Below, piece after piece: positions 6,398 to 14,042 of a DNA stretch of 31,243 bases. The DNA lies in the NCBI GenBank assembly GCA_012839485.1, contig DUNF01000002.1, positions 1-31,243 on the forward strand, in the 5' to 3' direction. Positions within the stretch are counted from its first letter, which is position 1. Each line of letters opens with the position of its first letter. The DNA comes from Acholeplasmataceae bacterium. GTDB taxonomy: Bacteria > Bacillota_I > Bacilli_A > ML615J-28 > CAG-698. Both the position numbers and the translations under genes were made by a program. The notes beneath the pieces were generated by a model. That model had not been told where the DNA came from and made no database searches. It saw only the letters and a program-made list of their open reading frames with translations.

Positions 6398-8935
6398 ATG
6401 CAAGAAAATGTAAAGTACACAAAAGAGTTAAAACAAAAGTTAAATGAGGATTTAAAAAACTATTTCCCTCATTTATTTTTAGTCGACGATGACATGGAGA
6501 AAAGCTTTACGAGTGTTTCGCGTTTGATTCTCCTAGACCGTTATGCGCAAAAAGATATTAATCACATATCATACGCAAAAGGTGATTTAGTCTTATGTGT
6601 TATAAAAGAAGACCCTAAATTCCCTGCAAGAGGAATCGGCTATATTGATCGTATTACGAAAAATCATGTTTATATTAAACTTGAAGAAGAATACATAGCA
6701 ATGGCCGAAGATGCAAATAACAAAGGTATAATTAAAAGAAAAATTGGTGAAGTTGATAAGCCATTAGAACTTTACTATGAACAGATTTGCCAAAGAGTAG
6801 CTAACAATTTAAGTATTGGAGAAACTTTAGAAGTTGTTCAAGCATTAGAGAACGAATTAAAAGAAATGAATATCATTCCTGCTGGTAGGGTACTATTTGG
6901 TGCTGGCAGTAATACAGCTGTTACTTATTTCAACTGTTTTGTTATGCCATATATCCATGACTCTCGTGGTGGTATTAGTCGCCATCGTAAAGAAGTTATG
7001 GAAATTATGTCTCGTGGAGGTGGTGTAGGAACTAACGGTTCTACTCTTCGTCCTCGTAATGCTCTAGCTAAAGGCGTTAGTGGTAAATCTTCAGGCTCAG
7101 TAAGTTGGCTTAACGACTTATCTTCACTTACAAATCTTGTAGAGCAAGGTGGAAGTCGTCGTGGAGCACAAATGATTATGTTAGCTGATTGGCATCCAGA
7201 TATTCTAGAATTCATCATTAGTAAAATGCAAAATCCAAAGATTTTACTTTTCTTAATTGAGAACTTAGAAGATGAAGATATTAGAAGACTAGCCAAAGAC
7301 AAACTAAAATTTACTCACCTAAGTCGTGAAGAAATTGAAATTTATGAAACAATAGTAAAACTAGCAGAAACTAACCCTGATTTAGTAAGTAAACTTGCTT
7401 TACAAAAAGTTAAAGATACTCTAAATTTAGGAGGAACTTATTCTGTAAATAACCCTGACTTTTTAAGTGGAGCAAATATTTCTGTTGCCATCACAAAAGA
7501 ATTCATGCATGCAGTAGAAAATGATTTAGACTATGCTTTAAAATTCCCTGATACAGATGACTATTCTCCAGGTGAAAAAGCTGCTTATAACGAAAAATGG
7601 CAAGCTTGTGGGGATGTTAGAGAATGGGAAAAAATGGGCTATCGTGTTAAAACATACCGTACAATTAAAGCACGTGAGTTATGGCACTTAATTTGTATTT
7701 GCGCTACATACTCAGCTGAACCAGGCATTTTCTTTATTGATAATGCAAATGATATGACTAATGCGAAAGCATATGGACAAAAAGTTGTATGTACTAACCC
7801 TTGTGGGGAACAACCACTTGCTCCTTACTCAGTTTGTAACTTAGCAGCTTTAAACTTAGCTAATATGTATGACTGGGAAAAAAGAGACGTTGACTGGGAT
7901 AAACTAGAAAACTCAATTAGAGTTGCAGTTAGAATGCAAGATAACGTAATTGACCAAACTACTTATTTCTTAGAAGCAAACGAAAAACAAGCTAAAGGTG
8001 AACGCCGTGTTGGCTTAGGAGTTATGGGCTTACATGACTTAATTATTTATGCTAACCTTCGTTATGGTAGTAAAGAAGGTAATAAGTTCGTAGATAAATT
8101 ATTTAAATTTATTGCTACTACTGCTTATGATGCTTCAATTGACCTTGCAAAAGAAAAAGGAAGCTTTCCATTTTTAGATCAATATGGTTCAAGAGAGAAA
8201 TTTATTGAAACTGGTTATATGAAGAATATGCCACAAAAAATTAGAAACGATGTTCTAAAATATGGTATTAGAAACTCTCACTTACTTACAATTGCTCCTA
8301 CTGGTTCTACAGGAACAATGGTTGGAGTATCAACAGGCTTAGAACCATACTTTGCATTTAAATATTATCGTAGTGGTCGTTTAGGACAATTTATGGAAGT
8401 TAATGCTCCAGTAATAGATATCTACTTAAGTCACAACCCTGAGTATTCATATGATAATTTACCAGATGTTTTCGTAAGTGCTATGGGGCTTACAGCTGAA
8501 GAACACGCAGATACACAATGTGTAATTCAAAAATGGGTTGACTCTTCAATCTCAAAAACTGTTAACGCACCTAAAGGCTATACAGTTGAAGATGTAGAAA
8601 GCTTATACTTTAGACTATACAAAGGTGGAGCTAAAGGTGGTACTGTTTACGTAGACGGATCTAGAGACTCTCAAGTTCTTACTCTAACAAAAGAAGATAA
8701 ACTTCCAAAACAAGTAGGTTTAGAAGACTTAGGTATTGAAATTACAGAATCTAAATCAGATGTAAAATCTGAATCAGCTGACAGTTTAAACCAAGTAGCA
8801 CCTTTAAAAGCTAATCGTGAAATTGGCGTTGAAGTAGGTAACTTATGTCCTATTTGCCATGAAGGGATTGTAGAAGAAATTGGTGGCTGTAACACTTGTA
8901 CAAACTGTAATGCCCAATTAAAATGTGATATTTAA
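6398..8935 (+). CDS. nrdJ: Ribonucleoside-diphosphate reductase, class II (adenosylcobalamin-dependent)
   Basis: Reduces ribonucleotides to deoxyribonucleotides using adenosylcobalamin to make the thiyl radical, independent of oxygen. The 845-residue chain has the three cysteines of the reductase barrel: Cys180 (YFNCFV), Cys469 in NPCGEQ (the radical site by family pattern) and Cys480 in SVCNLAALNLA, plus the PTGSTGTMVGVSTGLEP loop near 635. The C-terminal tail has a Cys-rich cluster, CPICHEG then CNTCTNC, typical of the NrdJ tail that shuttles reducing equivalents. There is no ATP-cone of class I type and no glycyl-radical motif, which excludes nrdA and nrdD. GGAAGG lies 11 nt before the ATG; a start-stop ATGTGA lies in between (6388-6393). 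Two small membrane protein genes follow within 9 and 15 nt, likely the same transcript. Use of B12 implies uptake or salvage genes elsewhere. Confidence 0.95.
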   Translation: MQENVKYTKELKQKLNEDLKNYFPHLFLVDDDMEKSFTSVSRLILLDRYAQKDINHISYAKGDLVLCVIKEDPKFPARGIGYIDRITKNHVYIKLEEEYIAMAEDANNKGIIKRKIGEVDKPLELYYEQICQRVANNLSIGETLEVVQALENELKEMNIIPAGRVLFGAGSNTAVTYFNCFVMPYIHDSRGGISRHRKEVMEIMSRGGGVGTNGSTLRPRNALAKGVSGKSSGSVSWLNDLSSLTNLVEQGGSRRGAQMIMLADWHPDILEFIISKMQNPKILLFLIENLEDEDIRRLAKDKLKFTHLSREEIEIYETIVKLAETNPDLVSKLALQKVKDTLNLGGTYSVNNPDFLSGANISVAITKEFMHAVENDLDYALKFPDTDDYSPGEKAAYNEKWQACGDVREWEKMGYRVKTYRTIKARELWHLICICATYSAEPGIFFIDNANDMTNAKAYGQKVVCTNPCGEQPLAPYSVCNLAALNLANMYDWEKRDVDWDKLENSIRVAVRMQDNVIDQTTYFLEANEKQAKGERRVGLGVMGLHDLIIYANLRYGSKEGNKFVDKLFKFIATTAYDASIDLAKEKGSFPFLDQYGSREKFIETGYMKNMPQKIRNDVLKYGIRNSHLLTIAPTGSTGTMVGVSTGLEPYFAFKYYRSGRLGQFMEVNAPVIDIYLSHNPEYSYDNLPDVFVSAMGLTAEEHADTQCVIQKWVDSSISKTVNAPKGYTVEDVESLYFRLYKGGAKGGTVYVDGSRDSQVLTLTKEDKLPKQVGLEDLGIEITESKSDVKSESADSLNQVAPLKANREIGVEVGNLCPICHEGIVEEIGGCNTCTNCNAQLKCDI

Positions 8936-8944
8936 GGAGATTTT

Positions 8945-9379
8945 ATGAAACTATATTTAAAAGGTAGGATTATGGCTGCTTTGCCTATTGTCTGCACAAT
9001 TGCTTATTTACTAATGGGATTCTTAGCAGACTTATGGCATCCAGGCTGGGTTGTATTCTTAGCTATTCCTTTATTTGCGGCAATCCTATTTAATAAAAAC
9101 TTAAAACTTGTTTCTATCTACACAACAGTAATTAGCGTTGCTTATGTAGTAACAAGTGCCTTAACTGGTTTATGGCATCCTTTATGGATAGCTTTTCTAA
9201 CTATTCCAATCTTTTCAATCTTCACAAGACCTAGACATTTAACTGCTGAAGAATTTTGTGATATGGTAGAAAATCAACATGATGATTGTAATTGTGGATA
9301 TGATGCTGAATGGGAAGAAAAAATTGAAAAAGAGTTTGAAGAAAAATTCGATTCTAAAGATGAAGAAAACAAAAAATAA
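8945..9379 (+). CDS. Small membrane protein with two WHPxW repeats and an acidic Cys tail
   Basis: 144 residues. Residues 10-90 hold two copies of a roughly 40-residue unit: a hydrophobic helix, a Leu-Trp-His-Pro-x-Trp turn (ADLWHPGW, then TGLWHPLW), then a second hydrophobic helix ending in an IP-x-F type pattern, giving four predicted membrane segments. The remaining 50 residues are strongly acidic and cytoplasmic in style, with three cysteines (one in EFCDM, two in DDCNCGYD). The WHPGW pattern resembles membrane segments fused to some Firmicutes HTH regulators, but no HTH is present here. AAGGAG sits 5 nt before the ATG and only 9 nt after the nrdJ stop. It is a close paralogue of the next gene. 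Function unknown. Confidence 0.8.
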   Translation: MKLYLKGRIMAALPIVCTIAYLLMGFLADLWHPGWVVFLAIPLFAAILFNKNLKLVSIYTTVISVAYVVTSALTGLWHPLWIAFLTIPIFSIFTRPRHLTAEEFCDMVENQHDDCNCGYDAEWEEKIEKEFEEKFDSKDEENKK

Positions 9380-9394
9380 TTAAGGAGGGAATAT

Positions 9395-9697
9395 ATGAAA
9401 AAGAAAATTATGGCTGCATTGCCAATTATGTGTACAATCGCTTATTTATTAATGGGGTTTTTAGCTGACTTATGGCATCCAGGTTGGATCGTTTTCTTAC
9501 TTGTTCCTTTAGTAAGTGCGATTTTAAACAGTACTTTTAAATTTGTAACATTCTATACAATTTTAGTAGTAATTGCTTATATGATAATTGGATTTACAAT
9601 TGACGGTTGGCATCCTTGGTGGATTTTATTTTTAACTATTCCTATTGTGTCAATCTTCGCAAAATCTGATAAAAAGAAAGAAAAAGATAATAATTAA
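9395..9697 (+). CDS. Small membrane protein with two WHPxW repeats (paralogue of upstream gene)
   Basis: 100 residues with the same plan as its neighbour: four hydrophobic segments with two Trp-His-Pro turns (ADLWHPGW near residues 24-31 and DGWHPWW near 69-75), but a short basic tail (KSDKKKEKDN) in place of the acidic Cys-rich tail. The first 30 residues are almost identical to residues 10-39 of the upstream protein, and the two genes are also closely similar at the DNA level there, so the duplication looks fairly recent or is kept similar by conversion. AAGGAGGG lies 7 nt before the ATG. A hairpin terminator follows at 9701-9723. Function unknown; opposite-charge tails on similar membrane parts suggest the two could pair, which is inference. 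Confidence 0.8.
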   Translation: MKKKIMAALPIMCTIAYLLMGFLADLWHPGWIVFLLVPLVSAILNSTFKFVTFYTILVVIAYMIIGFTIDGWHPWWILFLTIPIVSIFAKSDKKKEKDNN

Positions 9698-9700
9698 AAT

Positions 9701-9723
9701 AAAAGGGTATTTTTACCCTTTTT
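9701..9723 (+). terminator. Hairpin after the WHPGW genes / in front of hflX
   Basis: A 9-bp stem (AAAAGGGTA with TACCCTTTT, loop TTTT) runs into five T residues, the look of an intrinsic terminator. It ends only 15 nt before the hflX ATG, leaving no room for a promoter in between. Confidence 0.75.
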
Positions 9724-9738
9724 AAAAAGGAGGATTAT

Positions 9739-10962
9739 ATGAAAGGAATACTTGTTGGGGTAAATACAACTGATTTAGAACTAGAAGAATTACAAGGAAT
9801 TGCTGAAGCATGTTCAATTGAAGTTTGTCACATAATTACCCAAAATCTAGAAAAAATCAATCCTGCTCATTATGTAGGTAAAGGTAAACTAGAAGAAATC
9901 AAAATGGCTTTAGACTTTTATAAAGCTGAAGTTGTTATTTTTAATAATGAACTTTCCCCCTCACAATATGTAAATATTGAAGACTACCTTAAATGTATCG
10001 TTTATGATAAAACATATTGCATTTTAGAAATCTTTAACCAAAGAGCACAAACTAAAGAAGCAAAAATCCAAACAGAAATTGCAACTTTAAACTATATGTT
10101 ACCAAGATTAATCGCAATAAATAAAAACTTATCGCGTCAAGTAGGCTCTGGTGGTGGTTTATATCTTCGTGGTGGTGGTGAAACTGTCCAAGAATTAAAA
10201 AGAAGAAATGTAAGGCAAAGACTTTCAGACTTAAATAAAACTTTAAAAGAAATTAAGAAAACTAATGAAACTAAAAAAACTAAAAGAAATAAATCTTTCT
10301 TAAAACAAGTTGCTTTAGTTGGTTATACTAATAGTGGTAAATCTACTACTTTAAATCTTTTCTTAGAAGATGAAGAAAAACTAGTAATTACTAAAGATAT
10401 GTTATTTACTACACTAGATACTTATACAAGAATAGTAGATATCAACCATCATAAAATCTTACTTTCCGATACTGTTGGCTTTATTAGCGATTTACCAAAA
10501 CAACTAGTTGATGCTTTTCTATCTACAATCATCGAAGTTAAAGAAGCAGACTTAATTATCCAAGTTGTTAATGGCGCTAACCCTAATTTTGAAGAAGAAA
10601 TTGAAAACACAAATAAAATCTTAAAGCAAATTGGTGCAAACCAAATTAAAAAAATCTACTTAATCAATAAAGTAGATTTAGTAGAACATGCTTTAATTGT
10701 TCCAAGTAAATACGAAAATGTAATTAAATTTAGTGCCAAAACTAAAGAAAACTTTAATCGCCTAATAGATGCTATCGAAGATAAACTATTTTCTAACGAA
10801 TACTTTATCAAAGTAGAAATTCCTTTAGAAGAAAGTAAATTAATTAACGATCTTAAAAAACAAGGTCAAGTTATTAAAATCGTTTATAACCAAACATCAG
10901 TTTATTTAGAAGTTTTAGTTAATAAACAATTATTTGATCAAATATTTAAATATAAAAAATAA
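9739..10962 (+). CDS. hflX: GTPase HflX (ribosome-associated)
   Basis: A GTPase that binds the 50S subunit and splits or rescues stalled ribosomes, mainly under stress. The 407 residues comprise an N-terminal HflX domain (about 1-125, with HYVGKGKLEE near 44-53), a helical linker with the Gly-rich loop (136-155) and the G domain: G1 GYTNSGKST at 195-203, G3 DTVGF, G4 NKVDL, and G5-like SAKT. The Gly-rich loop reads GSGGGLYLRGGGETVQE where most HflX proteins have a GPGETQLE type sequence, so the linker motif is diverged (Pro to Gly). AAAGGAGG lies 7 nt before the ATG. It follows the nrdJ cluster behind a hairpin and converges on the minus-strand gene ending at 10987, sharing a palindromic terminator. 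Confidence 0.93.
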   Translation: MKGILVGVNTTDLELEELQGIAEACSIEVCHIITQNLEKINPAHYVGKGKLEEIKMALDFYKAEVVIFNNELSPSQYVNIEDYLKCIVYDKTYCILEIFNQRAQTKEAKIQTEIATLNYMLPRLIAINKNLSRQVGSGGGLYLRGGGETVQELKRRNVRQRLSDLNKTLKEIKKTNETKKTKRNKSFLKQVALVGYTNSGKSTTLNLFLEDEEKLVITKDMLFTTLDTYTRIVDINHHKILLSDTVGFISDLPKQLVDAFLSTIIEVKEADLIIQVVNGANPNFEEEIENTNKILKQIGANQIKKIYLINKVDLVEHALIVPSKYENVIKFSAKTKENFNRLIDAIEDKLFSNEYFIKVEIPLEESKLINDLKKQGQVIKIVYNQTSVYLEVLVNKQLFDQIFKYKK

Positions 10963-10990
10963 AAGCTTGTTTTAAAACAAGCTTTTTTAT
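10961..10990. terminator. Bidirectional terminator between hflX and the nagA operon
   Basis: A perfect 26-bp palindrome, AAAAGCTTGTTTT followed by its reverse complement (10961-10986), is flanked by a T run on the plus strand and an A run (T run on minus). The two genes converge here: the hflX stop codon overlaps the left arm and the minus-strand gene stops at 10987. Confidence 0.85.
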
Positions 10991-11670
10991 ATTCTCTTAT
11001 CTAAAATAAAATCATTTCTTAGAATAATTGATAATATTATTTCTTTATCTTCAGCACTCATCATTATTTGCGTAAGTTCAAATTGATTCACAAATTCTAA
11101 CTTTTGATTATAAGTGTTAGTTTCTATTAGATAACAATAATAGTTATAATCTTTTTTATACACTACACCTTTGTAACTAACATTCAAACATTCACCATAA
11201 CTCTTTACAAAATTACTAACATCTTCATCATGAAAATTAGTTTTCATCTTCCTAATAATAGCAAGATATTTCTCATTCGTCTTTTCTAATAAAAATCCAT
11301 CTTGGTACTTAAGTAGAATATAAATAAAATCTTTAGGTTTTGATGATTTAGTTCCTTTAAATACTCTTTCGTTTCTTTGGATACCTTTAATAAAGTTAGA
11401 TCCAGCTAAAACCAAAGTATAAAAGATACTAGAGCCAAGTAAAGCATAATATTTAGTAAAATCAGTAATTCCAAAAATATGTTTATCATAGAAATAACTG
11501 CCTAAAAACAAAACAATAAAAGTAAAACCTAAAAGAAAATTATATAAGCCTTTTCTTTTATAATTAGACCTCTTAATAAGTCCATTTAAAATCATAAAGA
11601 AAAATCCAACTGCTAAAGCACTTAAAAAGATAATTTTAAGTAAATTAAGAACTTCAATTTGTAAAATCAT
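10987..11670 (-). CDS. Uncharacterised membrane protein with a soluble C-terminal domain
   Basis: 227 residues. Three membrane helices are visible (about 8-30, 41-61 and 73-95), followed by a Lys-rich linker and a soluble domain of about 115 residues (110-227). The soluble part begins with alternating strands (IYILLKYQDGFLLEK) in a way that faintly recalls the first strands of a Nudix fold, but the Nudix box is absent, so I do not assign that family. It overlaps nagA by 4 nt (ATGA), so translation is coupled and it is the last gene of the uppS-to-nagA operon. It ends at the terminator shared with hflX. No function is recognised. Confidence 0.72.
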   Translation of the reverse strand: MILQIEVLNLLKIIFLSALAVGFFFMILNGLIKRSNYKRKGLYNFLLGFTFIVLFLGSYFYDKHIFGITDFTKYYALLGSSIFYTLVLAGSNFIKGIQRNERVFKGTKSSKPKDFIYILLKYQDGFLLEKTNEKYLAIIRKMKTNFHDEDVSNFVKSYGECLNVSYKGVVYKKDYNYYCYLIETNTYNQKLEFVNQFELTQIMMSAEDKEIILSIILRNDFILDKRI

Positions 11671-12806
11671 TGTTTTTTGTAAATTGTCTTTCCTGCTCTA
11701 ATTGTTTCATAAACATTTAAATCTTGATCGATAATTGCAAAGTCTGCATCTTTGCCTACTTTAATTGATCCTTTTTTATTGCTTATATTTAGATTACGTG
11801 CTGGATTGATTGTTGCAAAATCAATTGCTTCTTCTAAAGAAATCTCTAAAGTTTCTTTACAATTTCTAATCGCTTCATTCATTTTTAAAACTGAACCTGC
11901 AAGATTACCTGTTTCTAATCTAGCTGCTCCGTCCCTTACATAAACATCTTGGCCACCTAATTGATATTTACCATCAGGCAAATGTTTTGCTTCCATTGAG
12001 TCAGTTACTAAAATAAACTTATCTTTTGGTTTTTGTTTGTATAAGATTTTAATAGCAGGAGCACTAACATGAATTAAATCACAAATTAACTCTACATAAG
12101 CTTCATCATGAAGCATAGCAGCACCTAATGTACCAGCATCTCGATGATGCAAGCCTTTCATTGCATTATAACAATGCGTAAATGATGTTGCTCCATTTTT
12201 AACCGCTTCACTAGCAATAGTATATGTTGCATCAGTATGACCTAATGATGCTACAATCTTTTTTGATTTCAAATATTGAGTTAATTCTTTACCATTTTCC
12301 TCATAAGCTAACGTAACAATTTTAATATTACCACCACTTACTTTTTGAAACTTCTTAAAAGCATCAACACTTGCTTCTAAAATATATTCTTCTGGTTGAG
12401 CTCCTTTTTGTTTTTTACTTACAAAAGGTCCTTCTAAATGGATTCCTAAAACTTCTGCTCCTTCTTCTACGCCTTCTTCAATATACTTTTTAATATTCTC
12501 TAAAGCTTTATTAATATTTTCAATACTTTGCGTCATCGTTGTTGGTAAAAAGCCCGTAACTCCATCTTGAGTTATTGATGTTGCAATATTTAAAATATCT
12601 TTTTTTGTAGGGTACATTGAATCTGAATGATTAGCACCATGAATATGTTGATCAATAAATCCTGGAACTACAATTAAGTTGTCTGGAAGTTCAACACCAT
12701 CTTTAAATTTTCCAATAGATTTAATTTTTCCATTTTCAATTTCTAAAGAAGTCTTTATAATCCCTTTTCCCTCTACATAAATATTTGTATTAGTAAATCC
12801 TTTCAT
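11667..12806 (-). CDS. nagA: N-acetylglucosamine-6-phosphate deacetylase
   Basis: Removes acetate from N-acetylglucosamine 6-phosphate to give glucosamine 6-phosphate, feeding amino-sugar breakdown or wall recycling. It is 379 residues, a normal length for this amidohydrolase-fold enzyme. Metal and active-site residues are visible: His54 and His56 (DQHIHG), Glu125 (HLEGPF), His190 (LGHTDAT), His211 (THCYNAM) and the catalytic Asp269 (VTDSM). A GGAG site precedes the ATG. It overlaps proS upstream and the membrane gene downstream by 4 nt each (ATGA), so it is co-translated with a tRNA synthetase, which is not its common setting; nagB is not in this window. Confidence 0.95.
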   Translation of the reverse strand: MKGFTNTNIYVEGKGIIKTSLEIENGKIKSIGKFKDGVELPDNLIVVPGFIDQHIHGANHSDSMYPTKKDILNIATSITQDGVTGFLPTTMTQSIENINKALENIKKYIEEGVEEGAEVLGIHLEGPFVSKKQKGAQPEEYILEASVDAFKKFQKVSGGNIKIVTLAYEENGKELTQYLKSKKIVASLGHTDATYTIASEAVKNGATSFTHCYNAMKGLHHRDAGTLGAAMLHDEAYVELICDLIHVSAPAIKILYKQKPKDKFILVTDSMEAKHLPDGKYQLGGQDVYVRDGAARLETGNLAGSVLKMNEAIRNCKETLEISLEEAIDFATINPARNLNISNKKGSIKVGKDADFAIIDQDLNVYETIRAGKTIYKKQ

Positions 12807-14032
12807 TTTTTCAACTCCTTTTCTATCTCTGATAATTTAAGTTCTTTCTTAATGCCTTGTTTTAAATCTTGGAATTCATAAATTCCTTCATCAGCTTTAC
12901 GACCAACCACAATTCTATATCTTACTCCAACTAAATCTGCATCTTGGAATTTAACCCCTGCTCTTTCATCACGATCATCGATTAAACAATCATAGTTTTT
13001 AGATAATTTCTCATAAATTTCTAATCCTTGATCTAAGTTATCACCAAGTGGAATAATGTGAATATCAAATGGAGTAACTTCTTTTGGCCAAACTGGTTTT
13101 TCATCGTTTGAATGTTGTTCTAAAATAGCCATAAGCAAACGAGAAATACCAATTCCATAACAACCCATAATAATAGGTTTAGTTTTTTGGTCTTGGTCAA
13201 TAAAGTTAGCCTTCATTAATTCAGAATATCTAGTTCCAAGTTTAAAAATATGACCAACTTCAATTCCCTTAGCATGTTTAATTAAACCTTTACCATCAGG
13301 AGAAGGATCTCCTTCCTTTAAATCACAAATCTCTTGGTTTAAAGCAAAACTAGAACTATCACTGTAAACAATCGTATCTTCTCCAACATCACATAGCACC
13401 ATAAATTCTTCTGAAGCCTTACCGCCAATATTTCCTGAATCAGCTCCAATAATACGATAATCTAATTCAAGTCGATTTAAAATTCTCTTATAGGCTTCTC
13501 TAACCCTTTTATACCAAACATCTAAGTCATCTTCGTCTTTATGAAAAGTATACAAGTCAAACATCAAAAATTCTCTTCCTCTCATTAAACCAAAACGAGG
13601 TCGGAATTCATCCCTAAACTTATTTTGAATTTGATATAAACCTATTGGTAGTTTTTTATAACTATTTACATAATCTCTAACTAAATCAGTTACTACTTCT
13701 TCATGAGTAGGACCTAAACAGAAAGGACGTTCATTACGATCTTCTAATCTCATTAGCTCTTTTCCATATTGATCCCATCTTAAAGATTCAACCCATAAAT
13801 CTTTTGGTTGCAAAGCAGGCATTAAAACTTCAACTGATTCTGTTTTATTTATTTCTTCCCTAACAATATTTTCAATTTTTTTAATAATCTTATATGCTAA
13901 AGGCAAATAATCATAAATACCAGCTGCGACTTGTTTGATATATCCACCCTTTAATAGAATCCTGTGTGATACTATTTGGGCATCTTTTGGTGTCTCCCTT
14001 AATGTTGGGATAAAAAATCTGCTTTGTTTCAT
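12803..14032 (-). CDS. proS: Prolyl-tRNA synthetase lacking the editing insertion
   Basis: Charges tRNA-Pro with proline. It is a class II synthetase with motif 2 at about 138-163 (FRDEFRPRFGLMRGREF) and motif 3 at about 293-305 (GIGISRLLMAILEQ), followed by the anticodon-binding domain (315-409). The N-terminus is bacterial-type. At 409 residues it is about 160 shorter than standard Bacillus ProS (about 570): the YbaK-like editing insertion expected between motifs 2 and 3 is missing, the chain passing from the NIGGKASEEFMV segment through a linker of about 45 residues to GIEVGHIFKLG. Short forms like this exist in alphaproteobacteria. Editing of Ala-tRNA-Pro would need a free-standing enzyme, none of which is in the window. 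AGGAGGT fixes the start; it follows rseP by 10 nt and overlaps nagA by 4 nt. Confidence 0.95.
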   Translation of the reverse strand: MKQSRFFIPTLRETPKDAQIVSHRILLKGGYIKQVAAGIYDYLPLAYKIIKKIENIVREEINKTESVEVLMPALQPKDLWVESLRWDQYGKELMRLEDRNERPFCLGPTHEEVVTDLVRDYVNSYKKLPIGLYQIQNKFRDEFRPRFGLMRGREFLMFDLYTFHKDEDDLDVWYKRVREAYKRILNRLELDYRIIGADSGNIGGKASEEFMVLCDVGEDTIVYSDSSSFALNQEICDLKEGDPSPDGKGLIKHAKGIEVGHIFKLGTRYSELMKANFIDQDQKTKPIIMGCYGIGISRLLMAILEQHSNDEKPVWPKEVTPFDIHIIPLGDNLDQGLEIYEKLSKNYDCLIDDRDERAGVKFQDADLVGVRYRIVVGRKADEGIYEFQDLKQGIKKELKLSEIEKELKK

Positions 14033-14042
14033 TATTTACCTC

